From the NCBI RefSeq assembly GCF_902801725.1, contig NZ_CADCJB010000009.1:1-64000 (forward strand): a stretch of DNA of 64,000 nucleotides, in the 5' to 3' direction. The notes under the pieces were generated by a model. That model saw nothing but the letters and a program-made list of their open reading frames with translations, was not told the origin of the DNA and made no database searches. This document shows, piece by piece, positions 9,822 to 19,714 of this stretch; the first letter of the stretch is position 1, and every line of letters begins with the position of its first letter. Source of the DNA: an uncultured Methanobrevibacter sp. GTDB lineage: Archaea; Methanobacteriota; Methanobacteria; Methanobacteriales; Methanobacteriaceae. Made by a program: the position numbers and the translations under genes.

Positions 9822-11183
9822 CTATGCATTTGACTTGAAGCCGACAAGGGATGCAAACACAGATGCAACGCAAAGCAGCATTGAAATCAAGCAGGTTATC
9901 TGACAGCTGGTTATCAAAAGAGGATAGTACTGTTCTATTATAGGCACATTTCCCATTACGAATGCAAATACCAATGTCAGTATTCCCATACTCATTGCCT
10001 GGCCAACTGTACGCATTGTTGCAACTGAAGCTGATGCGACTGAAGTGTCTTTTGGAGGCACAGATCCCATAATGACATTCGTATTCGGAGGCGAGAACAG
10101 TCCAAAGCCTATACCATAGGCTATCATAGATACAACCAGAAATCCCATTGAAGTGGTGCTGTCAAGAGATGAAAACAGGAAAAGTGACAGGGTACCTAAA
10201 GCCATTCCAATAGCTGCCAGGATTTGTGGTACAAACTTATCTGACAATCTTCCGGCAATTGGAGCTAGCACTACCTGACACAATGGTGCTACAAGCAATA
10301 TCATTCCTGCAGTCTGTGAATCAAAACCCTTGATGTATTGAAGGTGATAATTGAGTATTGTCATTACGGCATATGTAGCTAGGTATGCGCACAGAGATGC
10401 GAAGTTGGCAGACAGGAACTTGTTATTTTTGAAAAATCTGACATCAAATACGGGATATTTCTGTTTCAGCTCAATCAATGCGAATATTACCAGAATTATT
10501 ATACCCAAAACGACCAGCAATATTCCAAGCGGAGTGTTTAGAATAGTAAATCCGTACATGAACAGCACCATTCCTATTCCGTAGGCAAATGATCCTTTGA
10601 TGTCGAGAGGAATGTTTTCAAAGGAACTCCATTCTTCATCTATTCTAGTTAAAAGCAAAGCCAAAATAACAAACAGGAAGGGAACGCCAAAAAGCACTAC
10701 GGATTTCCATCCTAAGTTATAGTTCAGGATTCCGCCGATGACAGGAGACAGTGAAAGACCTACATAAACACCGGTAATGTTTATGCCCAATGCCTTTCCG
10801 CGCTCTTCGGCAGGAAAAGCGTTCACAATCATCGCCATTGAAGTGACATTAATAAAAGAAAGAGAAATTCCTAAAATCAGCCTGCATGCAAGGAACTGCT
10901 CCTGTGATGTGACAAGCACATTGACTATGGAAATTATGATAAATAGAACTATGCTTACACATGTGACTTTCTTAAGCCCATATTTTCCTGAAATCTGGCC
11001 TGCCGGAACTGAAAGAACCGCCACGACCAATAAAAAGATAATTGTAACCCAATTTTGAACGATATTGCTCATATGAAATTCTGCTGCAATGGATGGAACG
11101 ACTATAGTGACTGCATTGACAGCAAAAACAGTGAAAAATGACAATACCGTACAAATTATTAAGATTAAATTTTTATTCTCCAT
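9822..11183 (-). CDS. Major facilitator superfamily transporter, DHA2-like drug efflux
   Basis: The 453-residue protein is hydrophobic throughout, with about 14 membrane segments, the layout of the DHA2 (14-TMS) drug:H+ antiporters. 'SGKYGLKKV' after the second helix matches the loop 2-3 motif. 'GVYVGLSLSPVIGGIL' resembles antiporter motif C (GxxxGPxxGG). A second loop signature is 'AGRLSDKFV'. The gene begins 23 bp after the glycosylase gene in the same direction and has no clear ribosome-binding site. A TATAAAA sequence at 11200-11206 suggests its own nearly leaderless transcript. The substrate is unknown. Export of the NRPS product is possible but unsupported, as that gene is 31 kb away. 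Confidence 0.85.
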   Translation of the reverse strand: MENKNLILIICTVLSFFTVFAVNAVTIVVPSIAAEFHMSNIVQNWVTIIFLLVVAVLSVPAGQISGKYGLKKVTCVSIVLFIIISIVNVLVTSQEQFLACRLILGISLSFINVTSMAMIVNAFPAEERGKALGINITGVYVGLSLSPVIGGILNYNLGWKSVVLFGVPFLFVILALLLTRIDEEWSSFENIPLDIKGSFAYGIGMVLFMYGFTILNTPLGILLVVLGIIILVIFALIELKQKYPVFDVRFFKNNKFLSANFASLCAYLATYAVMTILNYHLQYIKGFDSQTAGMILLVAPLCQVVLAPIAGRLSDKFVPQILAAIGMALGTLSLFLFSSLDSTTSMGFLVVSMIAYGIGFGLFSPPNTNVIMGSVPPKDTSVASASVATMRTVGQAMSMGILTLVFAFVMGNVPIIEQYYPLLITSCQITCLISMLLCVASVFASLVGFKSNA

Positions 11184-11206
11184 TGAGATATTATTTAAAT
11201 TTTATA

Positions 11207-12121
11207 TTATTTGAGTTTATTCATCAGGCCGGATTTCCTTGCATAATGGAACAAATAAAGCTGGACATAACCTGCATTGTCGCCGAACTCCTCCATTCCA
11301 AAATCACGAACCCTGGCCACACTGATATCCTTTCCATCAAAATACAAATGGGAAACTATGCGCTTTATCCATACATCTGACGGGAAAGCCTCTCTAAAGT
11401 TAAATCCATAAAGCAATATGCAGTCAGCCACTTTCGGACCGACTCCCGGAACTTCAAGCACGGTTTCAAAGGCCTCTTCATAGCTCATATTGAATATTTC
11501 ACCAATACTGATTTCATCGGCAAATATTTCAGATGCCCTTCTCATGTATGGTGCCCTGTATCCCACTCCACAATCTTTAAGGTTATTTGTACACATTGAA
11601 ATATCCGAAACACCTGATAAATCGGATTCCTCTTCCTCATCCAGATATACACCTAATAAATCAGAGCTTTTGGGAAATATGGAGTAGTCGCCATGATGGT
11701 CCCCCCAGTTCCTCTTTATCTGAGAAATCGACTTTGTCCATCTTTTGATTGAATTGTTTGCAGAGCATATCGATGAGATTACGCATTCAAAGGGATCAGG
11801 CGCCAAAAACAGTCTTAAGCCATTGCAGAATTTAGACATTTCCGTCAGCTCGGCATGATTGCCCAGATATTTATAGAATTTATCCAAATCAAAATCCAAA
11901 TCGAAAATGTAATTTAACTTATCGCTGGCCTGCCTATACGAAACGTCACCGGAATAATTGAAATCTAAAAATTCGCCATATTGTTTGACATTGAAAATGA
12001 CCTTATTGCCACCAATATCAACAACATTAGAAAAAGTACCGTCAACTTCACGCCATGGAGGCTGTGAAGTCTGGCCGGACAGTTGAGTTAACTCCAAATC
12101 AATAGGGGATTCGATAATCAT
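11207..12121 (-). CDS. ogg: OGG1-like 8-oxoguanine DNA glycosylase/AP lyase
   Basis: This base-excision repair enzyme should remove 8-oxoguanine and nick the abasic site. The 304-residue protein has an OGG_N-like beta domain in its first ~110 residues. Next is '[19 protein letters not shown]', typical of OGG1, and a helix-hairpin-helix '[13 protein letters not shown]'. The catalytic Lys (K230 in GPKVADC) and Asp (D249 in FPSDVWIKR) of the HhH-GPD family are both present, so it should be a bifunctional glycosylase/lyase. Its ATG overlaps the hisF stop by 4 bp, implying co-translation. The layout is that of the eukaryotic-type OGG1 and not of the shorter archaeal AGOG or Ogg2 enzymes. Confidence 0.88.
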   Translation of the reverse strand: MIIESPIDLELTQLSGQTSQPPWREVDGTFSNVVDIGGNKVIFNVKQYGEFLDFNYSGDVSYRQASDKLNYIFDLDFDLDKFYKYLGNHAELTEMSKFCNGLRLFLAPDPFECVISSICSANNSIKRWTKSISQIKRNWGDHHGDYSIFPKSSDLLGVYLDEEEESDLSGVSDISMCTNNLKDCGVGYRAPYMRRASEIFADEISIGEIFNMSYEEAFETVLEVPGVGPKVADCILLYGFNFREAFPSDVWIKRIVSHLYFDGKDISVARVRDFGMEEFGDNAGYVQLYLFHYARKSGLMNKLK

Positions 12122-12942
12122 AAGCGAACAGCCACATTATTTTCTTTCAAGTATTGCTTTACTGTACCTATTGAATACTGGTTAAAATGAAATATGCTGG
12201 CCGCAAGAGCTGCTGAAACATCGGTCTTTTCAAAGACTTCAAGGATATGTTTCGGTTCTCCGACACCGCCACTTGCTATAACCGGAATGTCAACAGCATC
12301 ATTGATGGTTTTGTTCAAATCAATATCATATCCGTTCTGGGTTCCGTCCCCGTCCATACTTGTCAGCAGTATTTCGCCGGCTCCACGCTCTTCACATTCG
12401 ATTGCCCACTGTATTGCATCAATGCCTGTGAATTCACGTCCGCCGTAGATGCTTGTGTCAAACCAGCAGTATCCCTTATCGGTTTCAATAACTGTCTTGT
12501 CAGGCACATCGTCAGGGTGGTCGACATATCTTCTTTTTGCATCGATTCCGATGACTACTGCCTGGGATCCGACAACCTTTGAAGCTTCAGTCAACAATTC
12601 AGGATTTTTGATTGCAGCAGTATTTGTTGAGCATTTATCCGCTCCGGCCTTAAGCATTTTAATGTAATCGTCGACTTTCCTTATTCCTCCGCCGACACAA
12701 ATCGGCATGAAAACGTTTTCTGTCAGTCTGTCAATAACGTCAGCCATAGTGGCTCTTCTTTCATGGGAAGCAGTAATATCCAATACTACAACTTCATCGG
12801 CACCTTCCTCATAATAGCGTGTTGCAAGGTCAACAGGATTGCCTGCATACTTGATTTGCTTAAATTCAACGCCCTTTACAACTCTGCCTTCCGTAACCTG
12901 CAAATCACAGTCTAGACATGGAATAATTCTTTTAGTCAACAT
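12118..12942 (-). CDS. hisF: Imidazole glycerol phosphate synthase, cyclase subunit HisF
   Basis: HisF, the cyclase of histidine biosynthesis, uses ammonia from HisH to turn PRFAR into imidazole glycerol phosphate and AICAR. The 274-residue (beta/alpha)8 barrel opens with '[13 protein letters not shown]' carrying the catalytic Asp11. The second catalytic Asp lies in '[11 protein letters not shown]'. Phosphate-binding loops '[11 protein letters not shown]' and '[11 protein letters not shown]' are intact. It is about 20 residues longer than bacterial HisF because of an insert after 'DAKRRY' ('[20 protein letters not shown]'). hisH and the other his genes are not in the window. The gene sits between sec61-beta (49 bp upstream) and ogg (4-bp overlap) in a mixed housekeeping operon. 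Confidence 0.96.
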   Translation of the reverse strand: MLTKRIIPCLDCDLQVTEGRVVKGVEFKQIKYAGNPVDLATRYYEEGADEVVVLDITASHERRATMADVIDRLTENVFMPICVGGGIRKVDDYIKMLKAGADKCSTNTAAIKNPELLTEASKVVGSQAVVIGIDAKRRYVDHPDDVPDKTVIETDKGYCWFDTSIYGGREFTGIDAIQWAIECEERGAGEILLTSMDGDGTQNGYDIDLNKTINDAVDIPVIASGGVGEPKHILEVFEKTDVSAALAASIFHFNQYSIGTVKQYLKENNVAVRL

Positions 12943-12991
12943 AGTATCAAATAAATAAAAAAAAGTAGAAATTTTTGTTTATTGGATATCC

Positions 12992-13153
12992 TTAAGCGGA
13001 ATATCTTAAAACAAAACAGAGTATCGCTACAATAACAGTAGCCACGAGAACATGCTCAGGAGAAAGTTTTGGGCCTACACTTTCTTCATCAAAATATCTT
13101 ACTAATCCTGCACCTGTTTGAGGCATGGAAATCTTATTATCTTTTTTTGCCAT
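12992..13153 (-). CDS. secG: Preprotein translocase Sec61-beta/SecG subunit
   Basis: A 53-codon gene on the minus strand reads 'MAKKDNKISMPQTGAGLVRY', then 'FDEESVGPKLSPEHVLVATV', then one membrane helix ('IVAILCFVLRYSA'). This is the archaeal Sec61-beta pattern: a short polar N-terminus, the conserved 'SAGL.RYF.EE...G.K..P..V' signature and a single C-terminal helix. It is the small tail-anchored subunit of the SecYE translocon. GGGAG lies 6 nt before the ATG, and a TATA box lies about 40 bp upstream at 13191-13200. It is on the same strand and in the same cluster as ffh, the SRP GTPase that delivers proteins to this translocon. Confidence 0.93.
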   Translation of the reverse strand: MAKKDNKISMPQTGAGLVRYFDEESVGPKLSPEHVLVATVIVAILCFVLRYSA

Positions 13154-13190
13154 AGTAATCTCCCTTTAAGTTAATTGATAAAAATAATTG

Positions 13191-13200
13191 TATATAAATA
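13191..13200 (-). promoter_or_regulatory. TATA box in front of sec61-beta
   Basis: On the minus strand TATTTATATA lies about 40 bp before the sec61-beta ATG, in the 69-bp gap after moaC. This suggests that sec61-beta, hisF and ogg can be transcribed separately from moaC. Confidence 0.5.
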
Positions 13201-13222
13201 TTTTTTTCATAGTATATAAAGT

Positions 13223-13690
13223 TTAAATTTTTTCCTTTTTGATGACTTTGATATCACTGATTCGGGTATCCGGATACTGTCCGTCCTCATCTTTTTCAAC
13301 TGCTTTTACCATATCCCATACAGTAAGCAAAGCAACACTTACACCAGTAATAGCTTCCATTTCAACACCAGTTTTGCCTAAAGTGTTGACGGCACAAATT
13401 GCCTTGATTTCATCTTCGCCAACTTCAAAATCCAGCTCTATTCCAGTCAATGCCAGCGGATGGCAAAGCGGAATTATTGAAGAGGTGTTCTTGACTGCCT
13501 GAATTCCTGCAATCTGGGCGGTTGTTAAAACGTTTCCCTTTTTGATTTCCTCATTTTGAATCAGATTGATTGTATGTTTATCCAGAAATATGCTGCCGCT
13601 TGCAACGGCCCTTCTTTTTTGATCGGGTTTACCCCCAACTTCAACCATATGTACTCCGCTGTCTGTCAAATGTGTAAATTCATCTGCCAT
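13223..13690 (-). CDS. moaC: Cyclic pyranopterin monophosphate synthase MoaC
   Basis: MoaC acts early in molybdopterin synthesis, converting the MoaA product (3',8-cyclo-GTP) to cyclic pyranopterin monophosphate. In methanogens the cofactor serves formylmethanofuran and formate dehydrogenases. The 155-residue length is normal. Family signatures are '[19 protein letters not shown]', '[12 protein letters not shown]' and '[19 protein letters not shown]', the last holding the active-site Lys-Thr/Glu-Met-Glu region. It starts 5 bp after the pus10 stop, so ffh, pus10 and moaC form a tight operon. Confidence 0.96.
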   Translation of the reverse strand: MADEFTHLTDSGVHMVEVGGKPDQKRRAVASGSIFLDKHTINLIQNEEIKKGNVLTTAQIAGIQAVKNTSSIIPLCHPLALTGIELDFEVGEDEIKAICAVNTLGKTGVEMEAITGVSVALLTVWDMVKAVEKDEDGQYPDTRISDIKVIKKEKI

Positions 13691-13695
13691 AATAT

Positions 13696-14904
13696 CTACT
13701 TCTCGCTTACTTCAATTACATCCAATTGTTCGCAAATAGCATTAACACCCAGGATTTCACTGATGTTAGGCTTGCTTCTTCCATCATCACCGGAAATCAG
13801 TTCCTTAATGTATAATCCCCCTTCGGTTTTAATGCGCATATTGAAGGAGGTGCCATCTATCATCTCATAAGACAAATCCAGAACATGCTTGATGCGCACT
13901 TTATCTGCACGACGCCTCAAAACCCTTTGAGGAGTCTGCTGGTGGATTTCATTCAAGTCTTTTATCTGTTCCAGCTTATCCATATCAATTTCGCCGTCAC
14001 ACTTTACAAGGGCATTATAGACCTTGTAGGTATCAGGAGATGATTGTTTGATTTCTGCTTTTCTTCTCCTTTCACAAACATGCAGATTATGATAGGAGGT
14101 TTTGCCTTCGTTAATGTGATTAATTTTCTCTTCTATCGAAGCCAGATCGATGTTTCTGATTTTTGGCTCCTTGATTTCCAAAACGAAAGGTCTTCCGGAA
14201 CCAAGCATCAGCACGTCAATGTCTTCACGGCCGGCACCGTGGAATTTTGCTTCACGTCCTTTAGTCAATTTCAGGAAATGCTCGGAAATCAGCTCTTCGA
14301 CTGATTCTGGATATTGCTTTCCTGTGTAGTTGCATTCCTCACAGCCCCTTCCCTTGCATTTTGTGCATGGCCATTTGGTTTGAGGAATTCCACGTTTCAG
14401 CTTGTTGTATTTTCCTTCAATATATAACGGATTAATCTGAATTCTGACTTTGGGCTCACCTGTAAGGTCAACGTTGAAAACTATATCCTGACTTTCGAAT
14501 TCCGCTTCCTTGTCATATCTTTCCCAAATTCCAAGGCCGATAAGTCTGTTGACCTCCTTTTTGATGGTTTCAACATCAAGATTGAACTTTTCGGAAAGTT
14601 CCTCATCCCTCTCCTGGATATCCTTGCTGATTTTGGAACCTACAAGAAAAGTTTCGAACTCGACACCCAGCCTATTTATCTTATTGTCTATTTTTTCATA
14701 AAGGCCTTCGTCGAGCTTATCGAATAGGTTATCACAAACCGCACAGTCCACATTATCCAAATCAATTCCCAACTCCTCAGCTGCCTTGTTAGCCCTTTCG
14801 ATATTGTTTGAGCCTTCGACGGTTTTGGACAGTTTGCGGCCAAGACAATTTTTACAGATTTTGCCGTCAGTTTCACTTATAATCTGTTTAGCTAATTCCC
14901 ACAT
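13696..14904 (-). CDS. pus10: tRNA pseudouridine synthase Pus10
   Basis: Archaeal Pus10 makes pseudouridine 54 and 55 in the T-loop of tRNAs. The 402-residue protein has the N-terminal zinc-binding/THUMP-like part with CxxC pairs ('[12 protein letters not shown]', '[13 protein letters not shown]') and the catalytic domain with '[20 protein letters not shown]', whose Asp in 'EDIDV' is the expected nucleophile. A third Cys cluster, '[20 protein letters not shown]', precedes the catalytic part. It begins one base after the ffh stop codon and ends 5 bp before moaC. Confidence 0.94.
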   Translation of the reverse strand: MWELAKQIISETDGKICKNCLGRKLSKTVEGSNNIERANKAAEELGIDLDNVDCAVCDNLFDKLDEGLYEKIDNKINRLGVEFETFLVGSKISKDIQERDEELSEKFNLDVETIKKEVNRLIGLGIWERYDKEAEFESQDIVFNVDLTGEPKVRIQINPLYIEGKYNKLKRGIPQTKWPCTKCKGRGCEECNYTGKQYPESVEELISEHFLKLTKGREAKFHGAGREDIDVLMLGSGRPFVLEIKEPKIRNIDLASIEEKINHINEGKTSYHNLHVCERRRKAEIKQSSPDTYKVYNALVKCDGEIDMDKLEQIKDLNEIHQQTPQRVLRRRADKVRIKHVLDLSYEMIDGTSFNMRIKTEGGLYIKELISGDDGRSKPNISEILGVNAICEQLDVIEVSEK

Positions 14905-14905
14905 G

Positions 14906-16255
14906 TTATCTGTTCATGAATTGACCCATCATACGGTTCATTGCGCCGCCACCTAAACGGCCGCCACGTTTTCCTATTCCTTTCATTGTCTTTTTGGTGT
15001 TGTTGTAGTATTTCAAAAGCTCCTTGACTTCGCTTTCGTCTACTCCTGAACCTCTTGCAATCCTTCTTATACGTGACTGCTTGATGATTTTGGGATTCAA
15101 CATTTCCTCTTCGGTCATTGAAGACATCATGATTTTATAGAGGTCTATCTTGTCCTCTGTCATCTTGGATGCCTCTTTTGTAATCTTGTTTCCCATGCCG
15201 GGAATCATGTTGAGCACCTGCTGCATCGGACCCATCTTGTTCATCATTTCAAACTGGTTTTTCATGTCCATCAGTGTGAACTTACCTGTCAGCATGTTGT
15301 TCATGGTCTTTTCTGCAACATCCTCATCGATGTTCTCCTCAGCCTTTTCTATGAGGGACTTGATGTCTCCCATACCCAGCAGTCTTGAAATGAATCTTTC
15401 AGGGTCGAAGAGTTCGAAGTCGTCGATTCTCTCACCTGTACCGATGAACTTGATTGGAGCGCCTGTTTCTGCTACTGCGGACATTGCACCCCCACCTTTT
15501 GCTGAACCGTCCAATTTGGTAATGATGATTGAACCGATATCTGTTGCCTGTGAAAATGCTCTTGCCTGTTCACCGGCCTGCTGACCGATAGTACCGTCAA
15601 TAACAAGAATAGCTTCATTCGGATTGATGATATTGTCCAGCTCATTCATTTCAGCGATAAGGTCCTCTTCCTGCTTGTGCCTTCCTGCAGTATCGAAAAT
15701 GATGACTTTCCTGTTTTTGAATTCCTGCAGACCTTTGCGGGCAAGGTCAAGGGCATCCTTGTTGTTTGGATCTCCGTACAAAGGCACATCCATTTCTTCA
15801 GTCAGCTGCCTTAATTGTTCATAAGCTGCCGGCCTCCATGTGTCTGTACATACGACCGCAGGATTGAAACCCTTTTTCTGTAAATATCTGCACAGTTTAC
15901 CTATGGTTGTGGTTTTACCTGAACCCTGAAGCCCTAAAAACAGAATTTTATATGGCCTTTCATTGATGTCTAGACCTGCCGCTTCACTGCCAAGCAGGTT
16001 TACCATCTCTTCATAGATAATTGTTATAACATGTTCTCTTGGAGTGATACCTTTCGGAGGTTCCTCTTCAAGAGCTCTTGACTCGATTTTTTTTGATAAC
16101 TCTAAAACTAATTTAATATTTACGTCAGATTGAATTAAAGCACGTTGTATGTCTTTTACAACCTCTTTAATTGTTTTTTTATCGATTACTGACATCCCTA
16201 CTAATTTTTTCATCGTATTAGTAAGATTTTCTCCTAAACTTCCAAGCATTGCCAT
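14906..16255 (-). CDS. ffh: Signal recognition particle GTPase SRP54/Ffh
   Basis: SRP54 binds signal sequences as they leave the ribosome and, through its GTPase, hands the ribosome to the Sec translocon. The domains appear in order. The N helical bundle comes first. The G domain has the P-loop '[15 protein letters not shown]', '[11 protein letters not shown]', 'DTAGR' and 'TKLDG'. The Met-rich M domain follows ('[19 protein letters not shown]', then '[11 protein letters not shown]'). The open frame reaches a GTG at 16264, but the ATG at 16255 ([11 protein letters not shown]) starts at the usual family position and is 5 nt from a GTGAT-type binding site. It heads the ffh-pus10-moaC operon. 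Confidence 0.97.
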   Translation of the reverse strand: MAMLGSLGENLTNTMKKLVGMSVIDKKTIKEVVKDIQRALIQSDVNIKLVLELSKKIESRALEEEPPKGITPREHVITIIYEEMVNLLGSEAAGLDINERPYKILFLGLQGSGKTTTIGKLCRYLQKKGFNPAVVCTDTWRPAAYEQLRQLTEEMDVPLYGDPNNKDALDLARKGLQEFKNRKVIIFDTAGRHKQEEDLIAEMNELDNIINPNEAILVIDGTIGQQAGEQARAFSQATDIGSIIITKLDGSAKGGGAMSAVAETGAPIKFIGTGERIDDFELFDPERFISRLLGMGDIKSLIEKAEENIDEDVAEKTMNNMLTGKFTLMDMKNQFEMMNKMGPMQQVLNMIPGMGNKITKEASKMTEDKIDLYKIMMSSMTEEEMLNPKIIKQSRIRRIARGSGVDESEVKELLKYYNNTKKTMKGIGKRGGRLGGGAMNRMMGQFMNR

Positions 16256-16290
16256 TGTAATCACTCTTATAAAAATTCATTTTCAGCAAA

Positions 16291-16327
16291 TTATATAATT
16301 ATATTAAGTTATACTTATATTTATAAT
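16291..16327. promoter_or_regulatory. Divergent promoter region between ffh and hpt
   Basis: ATTATATAA (16291-16299) fits a TATA box for ffh on the minus strand, about 40 bp before its ATG. TTTATAAT (16320-16327) fits one for hpt on the plus strand, about 30 bp before its ATG, so the hpt leader should be very short. Confidence 0.45.
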
Positions 16328-16355
16328 AAGTTTTTATAATTATTTTTGTGATAGC

Positions 16356-16925
16356 ATGTTAGAAGAAGTAATAAAATCATTGGAATCATCACCAATAGTA
16401 AAGAAAGGTGATTACAACTACTTTGTAAATCCAATAAGTGATGGAGTACCTGCAATGAATCCTCTAATGCTTAGGGAATTATCACTGGTTGTTCATAAGT
16501 ATGCCGATTTGAATGTTGATAAAATCGTAGCCGTTGAAGCAATGGGAATCCATTTGGCTACCGCATTATCCCTTGCAACAGACATCCCGTTTGTCGTAAT
16601 CCGTAAAAGGCAGTACGGTCTTCCTGGCGAAAAGGAAGTGTATCAGAAAACAGGTTACGGCTCATCAAACCTTTATGTAAACGATTTGCAAGAAGGCGAG
16701 AGGATACTTCTCATCGATGACGTGGTAAGTACTGGCGGGACACTTGTTGCGCTAATCAGAACATTGCAGGATATGGGTCTTGACCTCAAATCCGTAGTGG
16801 CCATAATCGACAAGGGCGACGGCAAGAAAATAGTCAAAAAGGAAACCGGCATAGACGTTCTATCAATCGTAAAGCTAGATGTTATTGATGGCAAGGTAGT
16901 TATCGAAAGCACAATTGAAGATTAA
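16356..16925 (+). CDS. hpt: Hypoxanthine/guanine phosphoribosyltransferase
   Basis: This purine-salvage enzyme joins hypoxanthine (or guanine) to PRPP to give IMP (GMP). The 189-residue protein has the type I phosphoribosyltransferase fold. The PRPP loop is '[15 protein letters not shown]' and the upstream loop is '[13 protein letters not shown]'. Length and N-terminus fit the archaeal HPRT group, which resembles adenine PRTases, so the exact base preference is inferred. It starts about 90 bp from the divergent ffh gene and ends 1 bp before dph2. Confidence 0.88.
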   Translation: MLEEVIKSLESSPIVKKGDYNYFVNPISDGVPAMNPLMLRELSLVVHKYADLNVDKIVAVEAMGIHLATALSLATDIPFVVIRKRQYGLPGEKEVYQKTGYGSSNLYVNDLQEGERILLIDDVVSTGGTLVALIRTLQDMGLDLKSVVAIIDKGDGKKIVKKETGIDVLSIVKLDVIDGKVVIESTIED

Positions 16926-16926
16926 A

Positions 16927-17931
16927 ATGTCAATGTATAACATGGATTTGGATAGGGTAATCCGAAAAATCAACTCCAAGGATGCTGAAACCGTAGGCCT
17001 TCAGTTTCCCGAAGGACTCAAAATGCAGGCAACAAAAATTGCCCGCAGGATTGAAGAGGAAACAGATGCAACAGTGATAATATCCGGAGACCCCTGCTTT
17101 GGAGCCTGTGATGTAAGCGACTATAAGATGAAGGGATCCGTTGATTTGATTGTTCATTACGGACACACACCACTCCCACTAAAATATGAGGTTCCCACAA
17201 TATTCGTTGAGGCCTTTGCAGATATAGACATCAAGGAAAACCTGAAGCAGTGCCTTGATGCCCTTAAGGACTATTCCAGAATAGGCCTGGTAACCACAAC
17301 ACAGCACCTCCATCTGCTCAATGAAATCAGGGATTATCTGGAGGACAACGGCAAGGAAGTCGTTCTTGGCTCATCCAAATCAACCAGAAAGGGACAGGTT
17401 TTGGGATGCAACTTCTCATCAATCAAGAATCTTGATGCGGAAATATTCCTGTTTATAGGAAGCGGAAACTTCCACCCTTTAGGAATCAATCTCTTTTCAA
17501 ACACCCCCGTCCTGGCATTGGATCCATACAATAATGAACTCAGGAGAATGGATGAATATGCAGACAGGATCCTTAGAATAAGGTTTGCAAGAATAACAAA
17601 AGCCGGAAGTGCAAAAAAATGGGGAATACTTGTATCCTCCAAAGAGGGCCAGTACAGAATGAAGCTTGCAAAGCAAATCAAAAAGACCCTGCAGGATGCC
17701 GGCATGGAGGCATACATAATTCTGGTGGACAACGTTACTCCTGATGCGCTGCTGCCATATATGGAATTGGAAGCATTTGTGGTAAGTGCCTGTCCTAGAA
17801 TAGCTATTGACGACTCACAAATGTATAAAAAACCATTGCTAACTCCACAAGAACTTGAAATTGTTTTAAAGAAAAGAGAATGGGAAAATTATCAATTAGA
17901 TGAAATATTATTCCATGAAAGATACAAATAG
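16927..17931 (+). CDS. dph2: 2-(3-amino-3-carboxypropyl)histidine synthase Dph2
   Basis: Dph2 performs the first step of diphthamide synthesis on elongation factor 2, moving the 3-amino-3-carboxypropyl group of SAM to a histidine by [4Fe-4S] radical chemistry. The three spaced cluster-binding cysteines of archaeal Dph2 are present, in '[13 protein letters not shown]', '[10 protein letters not shown]' and '[12 protein letters not shown]'. A TTG at 16915 extends the frame into hpt, but the ATG at 16927, one base after the hpt stop, is the better start; a second ATG follows at 16933. The ~335-residue length is normal. It is probably co-transcribed with hpt. Confidence 0.94.
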   Translation: MSMYNMDLDRVIRKINSKDAETVGLQFPEGLKMQATKIARRIEEETDATVIISGDPCFGACDVSDYKMKGSVDLIVHYGHTPLPLKYEVPTIFVEAFADIDIKENLKQCLDALKDYSRIGLVTTTQHLHLLNEIRDYLEDNGKEVVLGSSKSTRKGQVLGCNFSSIKNLDAEIFLFIGSGNFHPLGINLFSNTPVLALDPYNNELRRMDEYADRILRIRFARITKAGSAKKWGILVSSKEGQYRMKLAKQIKKTLQDAGMEAYIILVDNVTPDALLPYMELEAFVVSACPRIAIDDSQMYKKPLLTPQELEIVLKKREWENYQLDEILFHERYK

Positions 17932-18005
17932 TTTAAATACTAATATAAATAAACTTATTATATTAAATAAAAATTTTTATAAATCTTTATTTTGGTGATT
18001 TTAAT

Positions 18006-18572
18006 ATGAGTATGGAAGATGAGCAAATTGTAATGCCTGGAGATAAATTAGGAATAATAGAGCAATATCTACCGGGAGAAGGTACTTATGACGATAATGG
18101 AGAAATAAAGTCATCAGTACTTGGTAATGTTAAAATTAATCAAAAAATGAAGGTCATATCTGTTCAAAGTGATGCTAAACCTGCTTTATTGAAAGTCGGA
18201 GATATCGTTTATGGACAAATAACCGATATCAAACCTCAAAGAGCCAATGTAAAAATAGACTGCATTAAAGACAATGCAAGACCATTGGCATTGCCGTACA
18301 TGGGTGCAATCCACATATCACAGGCAAAAAAAGATTACCTCGAAAAATTATCCGATGCCTTTAGAATAGGAGACATTATTCAGGCTAAAGTAGTAAAAAT
18401 TACCGGAGATAATGTTGATTTAGGTACTGTAGATGATGACTGTGGAGTTTTAAGAGCAATGTGCACCCGCTGCAGAGACTTTATGCACACCACTAAAAAG
18501 CAAAATGAGCTTCAGTGCAATACTTGCAACAAAAAAGAAAGAAGAAAAGTTTCTAAAAACTACGTTAATTAA
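18006..18572 (+). CDS. csl4: Exosome RNA-binding subunit Csl4
   Basis: Csl4 is one of the two RNA-binding cap proteins of the archaeal RNA exosome. The 188-residue protein has the N-terminal domain ('VMPGDKLGIIEQYLPGEGTY'), a central S1 domain ('VGDIVYGQITDIKPQRANV' through 'FRIGDIIQAKVVKI') and a C-terminal zinc ribbon ('CTRCRDFMH', then 'LQCNTCNKKERRK'). GGTGA lies before the ATG. It is followed after 14 bp by rpo11, linking RNA decay and transcription genes as in other Methanobacteriales. Confidence 0.93.
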   Translation: MSMEDEQIVMPGDKLGIIEQYLPGEGTYDDNGEIKSSVLGNVKINQKMKVISVQSDAKPALLKVGDIVYGQITDIKPQRANVKIDCIKDNARPLALPYMGAIHISQAKKDYLEKLSDAFRIGDIIQAKVVKITGDNVDLGTVDDDCGVLRAMCTRCRDFMHTTKKQNELQCNTCNKKERRKVSKNYVN

Positions 18573-18586
18573 TTAAGGTTGATATA

Positions 18587-18868
18587 ATGGATGAAAATTT
18601 TAAAATCATAGAAGAAAAAACATTAGAATTAACTTTCAGTGCGGAAGATGAAAGCCATGGTGTCTTCAACGCCCTCAGGCACATCCTCATGCAAGACCCT
18701 GATGTTGAATACGCTGTTTATAATATTGATCACCCTCTTACCGGAAAACCTGAAATGACCATTAAAACCAAAAGAGGAAAAAGACCAAGAGTAGTATTGA
18801 AAAAAGCAGCCGAAGAACTTCAAAAAGAAAGTTCAGAATTTAAAAAACTTATTGACGAAGCTTTATAG
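18587..18868 (+). CDS. rpo11: RNA polymerase subunit Rpo11 (RpoL)
   Basis: Rpo11/L pairs with Rpo3/D to form the assembly platform of archaeal RNA polymerase (counterpart of eukaryotic Rpb11). The 93-residue length is typical. The family signature is 'DESHGVFNALRHILMQDPDV' followed by 'YNIDHPLTGKPEMTIKT'. The rest is a basic, helical C-terminus. It is 14 bp after csl4. Confidence 0.95.
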   Translation: MDENFKIIEEKTLELTFSAEDESHGVFNALRHILMQDPDVEYAVYNIDHPLTGKPEMTIKTKRGKRPRVVLKKAAEELQKESSEFKKLIDEAL

Positions 18869-18895
18869 CTTCACCATTATTTTTATTGTGATTTA

Positions 18896-19318
18896 ATGAG
18901 CAAATATAAAAAACCCTCAGTTACAGCAGACATATTCATTTTTGATGATGAATTTAACTTTATTTTAATCAAGAGAAAATTCGAACCGTATAAAGATTAC
19001 TGGGCGATACCTGGAGGATATGTTGAATACGGAGAATCTGTTGAAGATGCAGCCGTTAGAGAAGCAAAGGAAGAAACCAACATTGACATTGAGCTTAATG
19101 AATTGGTAAATATTTATTCAAAGCCGGGAAGAGACCCTAGAGGCCATACTGTAACGGCAGTCTATCTTGCTCGTGGAAATATGGAAAATATGAAAGCTGA
19201 CGACGACGCTAAGGAAATCGGAATTTTTCGTGAGGAAAATCTAGATGAAATCAATCTTGCTTTTGACCATGACAAAATAATTAAAGATTGTCTAGACAAG
19301 GCGAAAAGCAGTTTTTAA
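18896..19318 (+). CDS. Nudix hydrolase
   Basis: A 140-residue single-domain Nudix enzyme. The complete Nudix box (Gx5Ex7REUxEExGU) runs from 'GGYVEYGESVED' through 'AAVREAKEETNIDI', giving the metal-binding Glu residues. 'SKPGRDPRGHTVTAVYLA' follows, a pattern seen in ADP-ribose pyrophosphatases and related nucleotide-sugar hydrolases. The substrate cannot be fixed from sequence. It starts 27 bp after rpo11 and ends 75 bp before tfs, so it may share their transcript. Confidence 0.88.
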   Translation: MSKYKKPSVTADIFIFDDEFNFILIKRKFEPYKDYWAIPGGYVEYGESVEDAAVREAKEETNIDIELNELVNIYSKPGRDPRGHTVTAVYLARGNMENMKADDDAKEIGIFREENLDEINLAFDHDKIIKDCLDKAKSSF

Positions 19319-19393
19319 GGTATGCATTTAAATATCTTAAAGAAAATATTACATAAATGAGGAAGATTAATAAGTTTAACAAGGAGGAGTTAA

Positions 19394-19705
19394 ATGGAAT
19401 TTTGTCCTGAATGTGGCGCAATGTTACTTCCAAAAGATGGAATATTGAAATGTAACTCTTGCGGACATGAAAAAAATCTGGCGGATAACAATGACTATGA
19501 GGTATCCGAAGAAATCCAGGAAAGTGACAATGTCAAAATGCTTGGAGAAGATGTAGACGTTGGTCCAGTTACAAACGAAACCTGTCCCGAATGCGGACAT
19601 GATAAAGCTACTTACAAATTATTACAAACTCGTAGTGCTGATGAAGCACCTACACGTATTTTTACTTGTACCAAATGTAAACATACTTGGAGAGCATACG
19701 ACTGA
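19394..19705 (+). CDS. tfs: Transcription factor S (TFIIS-like RNA cleavage factor)
   Basis: TFS stimulates transcript cleavage by stalled archaeal RNA polymerase. The 103-residue protein has two zinc ribbons: 'FCPECGAMLLPKDGILKCNS' near the start, and 'CPECGHDKATYKLLQTRSAD' followed by 'FTCTKCKHTWR' at the end. The acidic catalytic pair Asp-Glu lies in 'RSADEAPT'. GGAGGAG is about 6 nt before the ATG, one of the strongest binding sites in this run. The next gene begins 9 bp downstream. Confidence 0.95.
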   Translation: MEFCPECGAMLLPKDGILKCNSCGHEKNLADNNDYEVSEEIQESDNVKMLGEDVDVGPVTNETCPECGHDKATYKLLQTRSADEAPTRIFTCTKCKHTWRAYD

Positions 19706-19714
19706 GGTTTTTAT

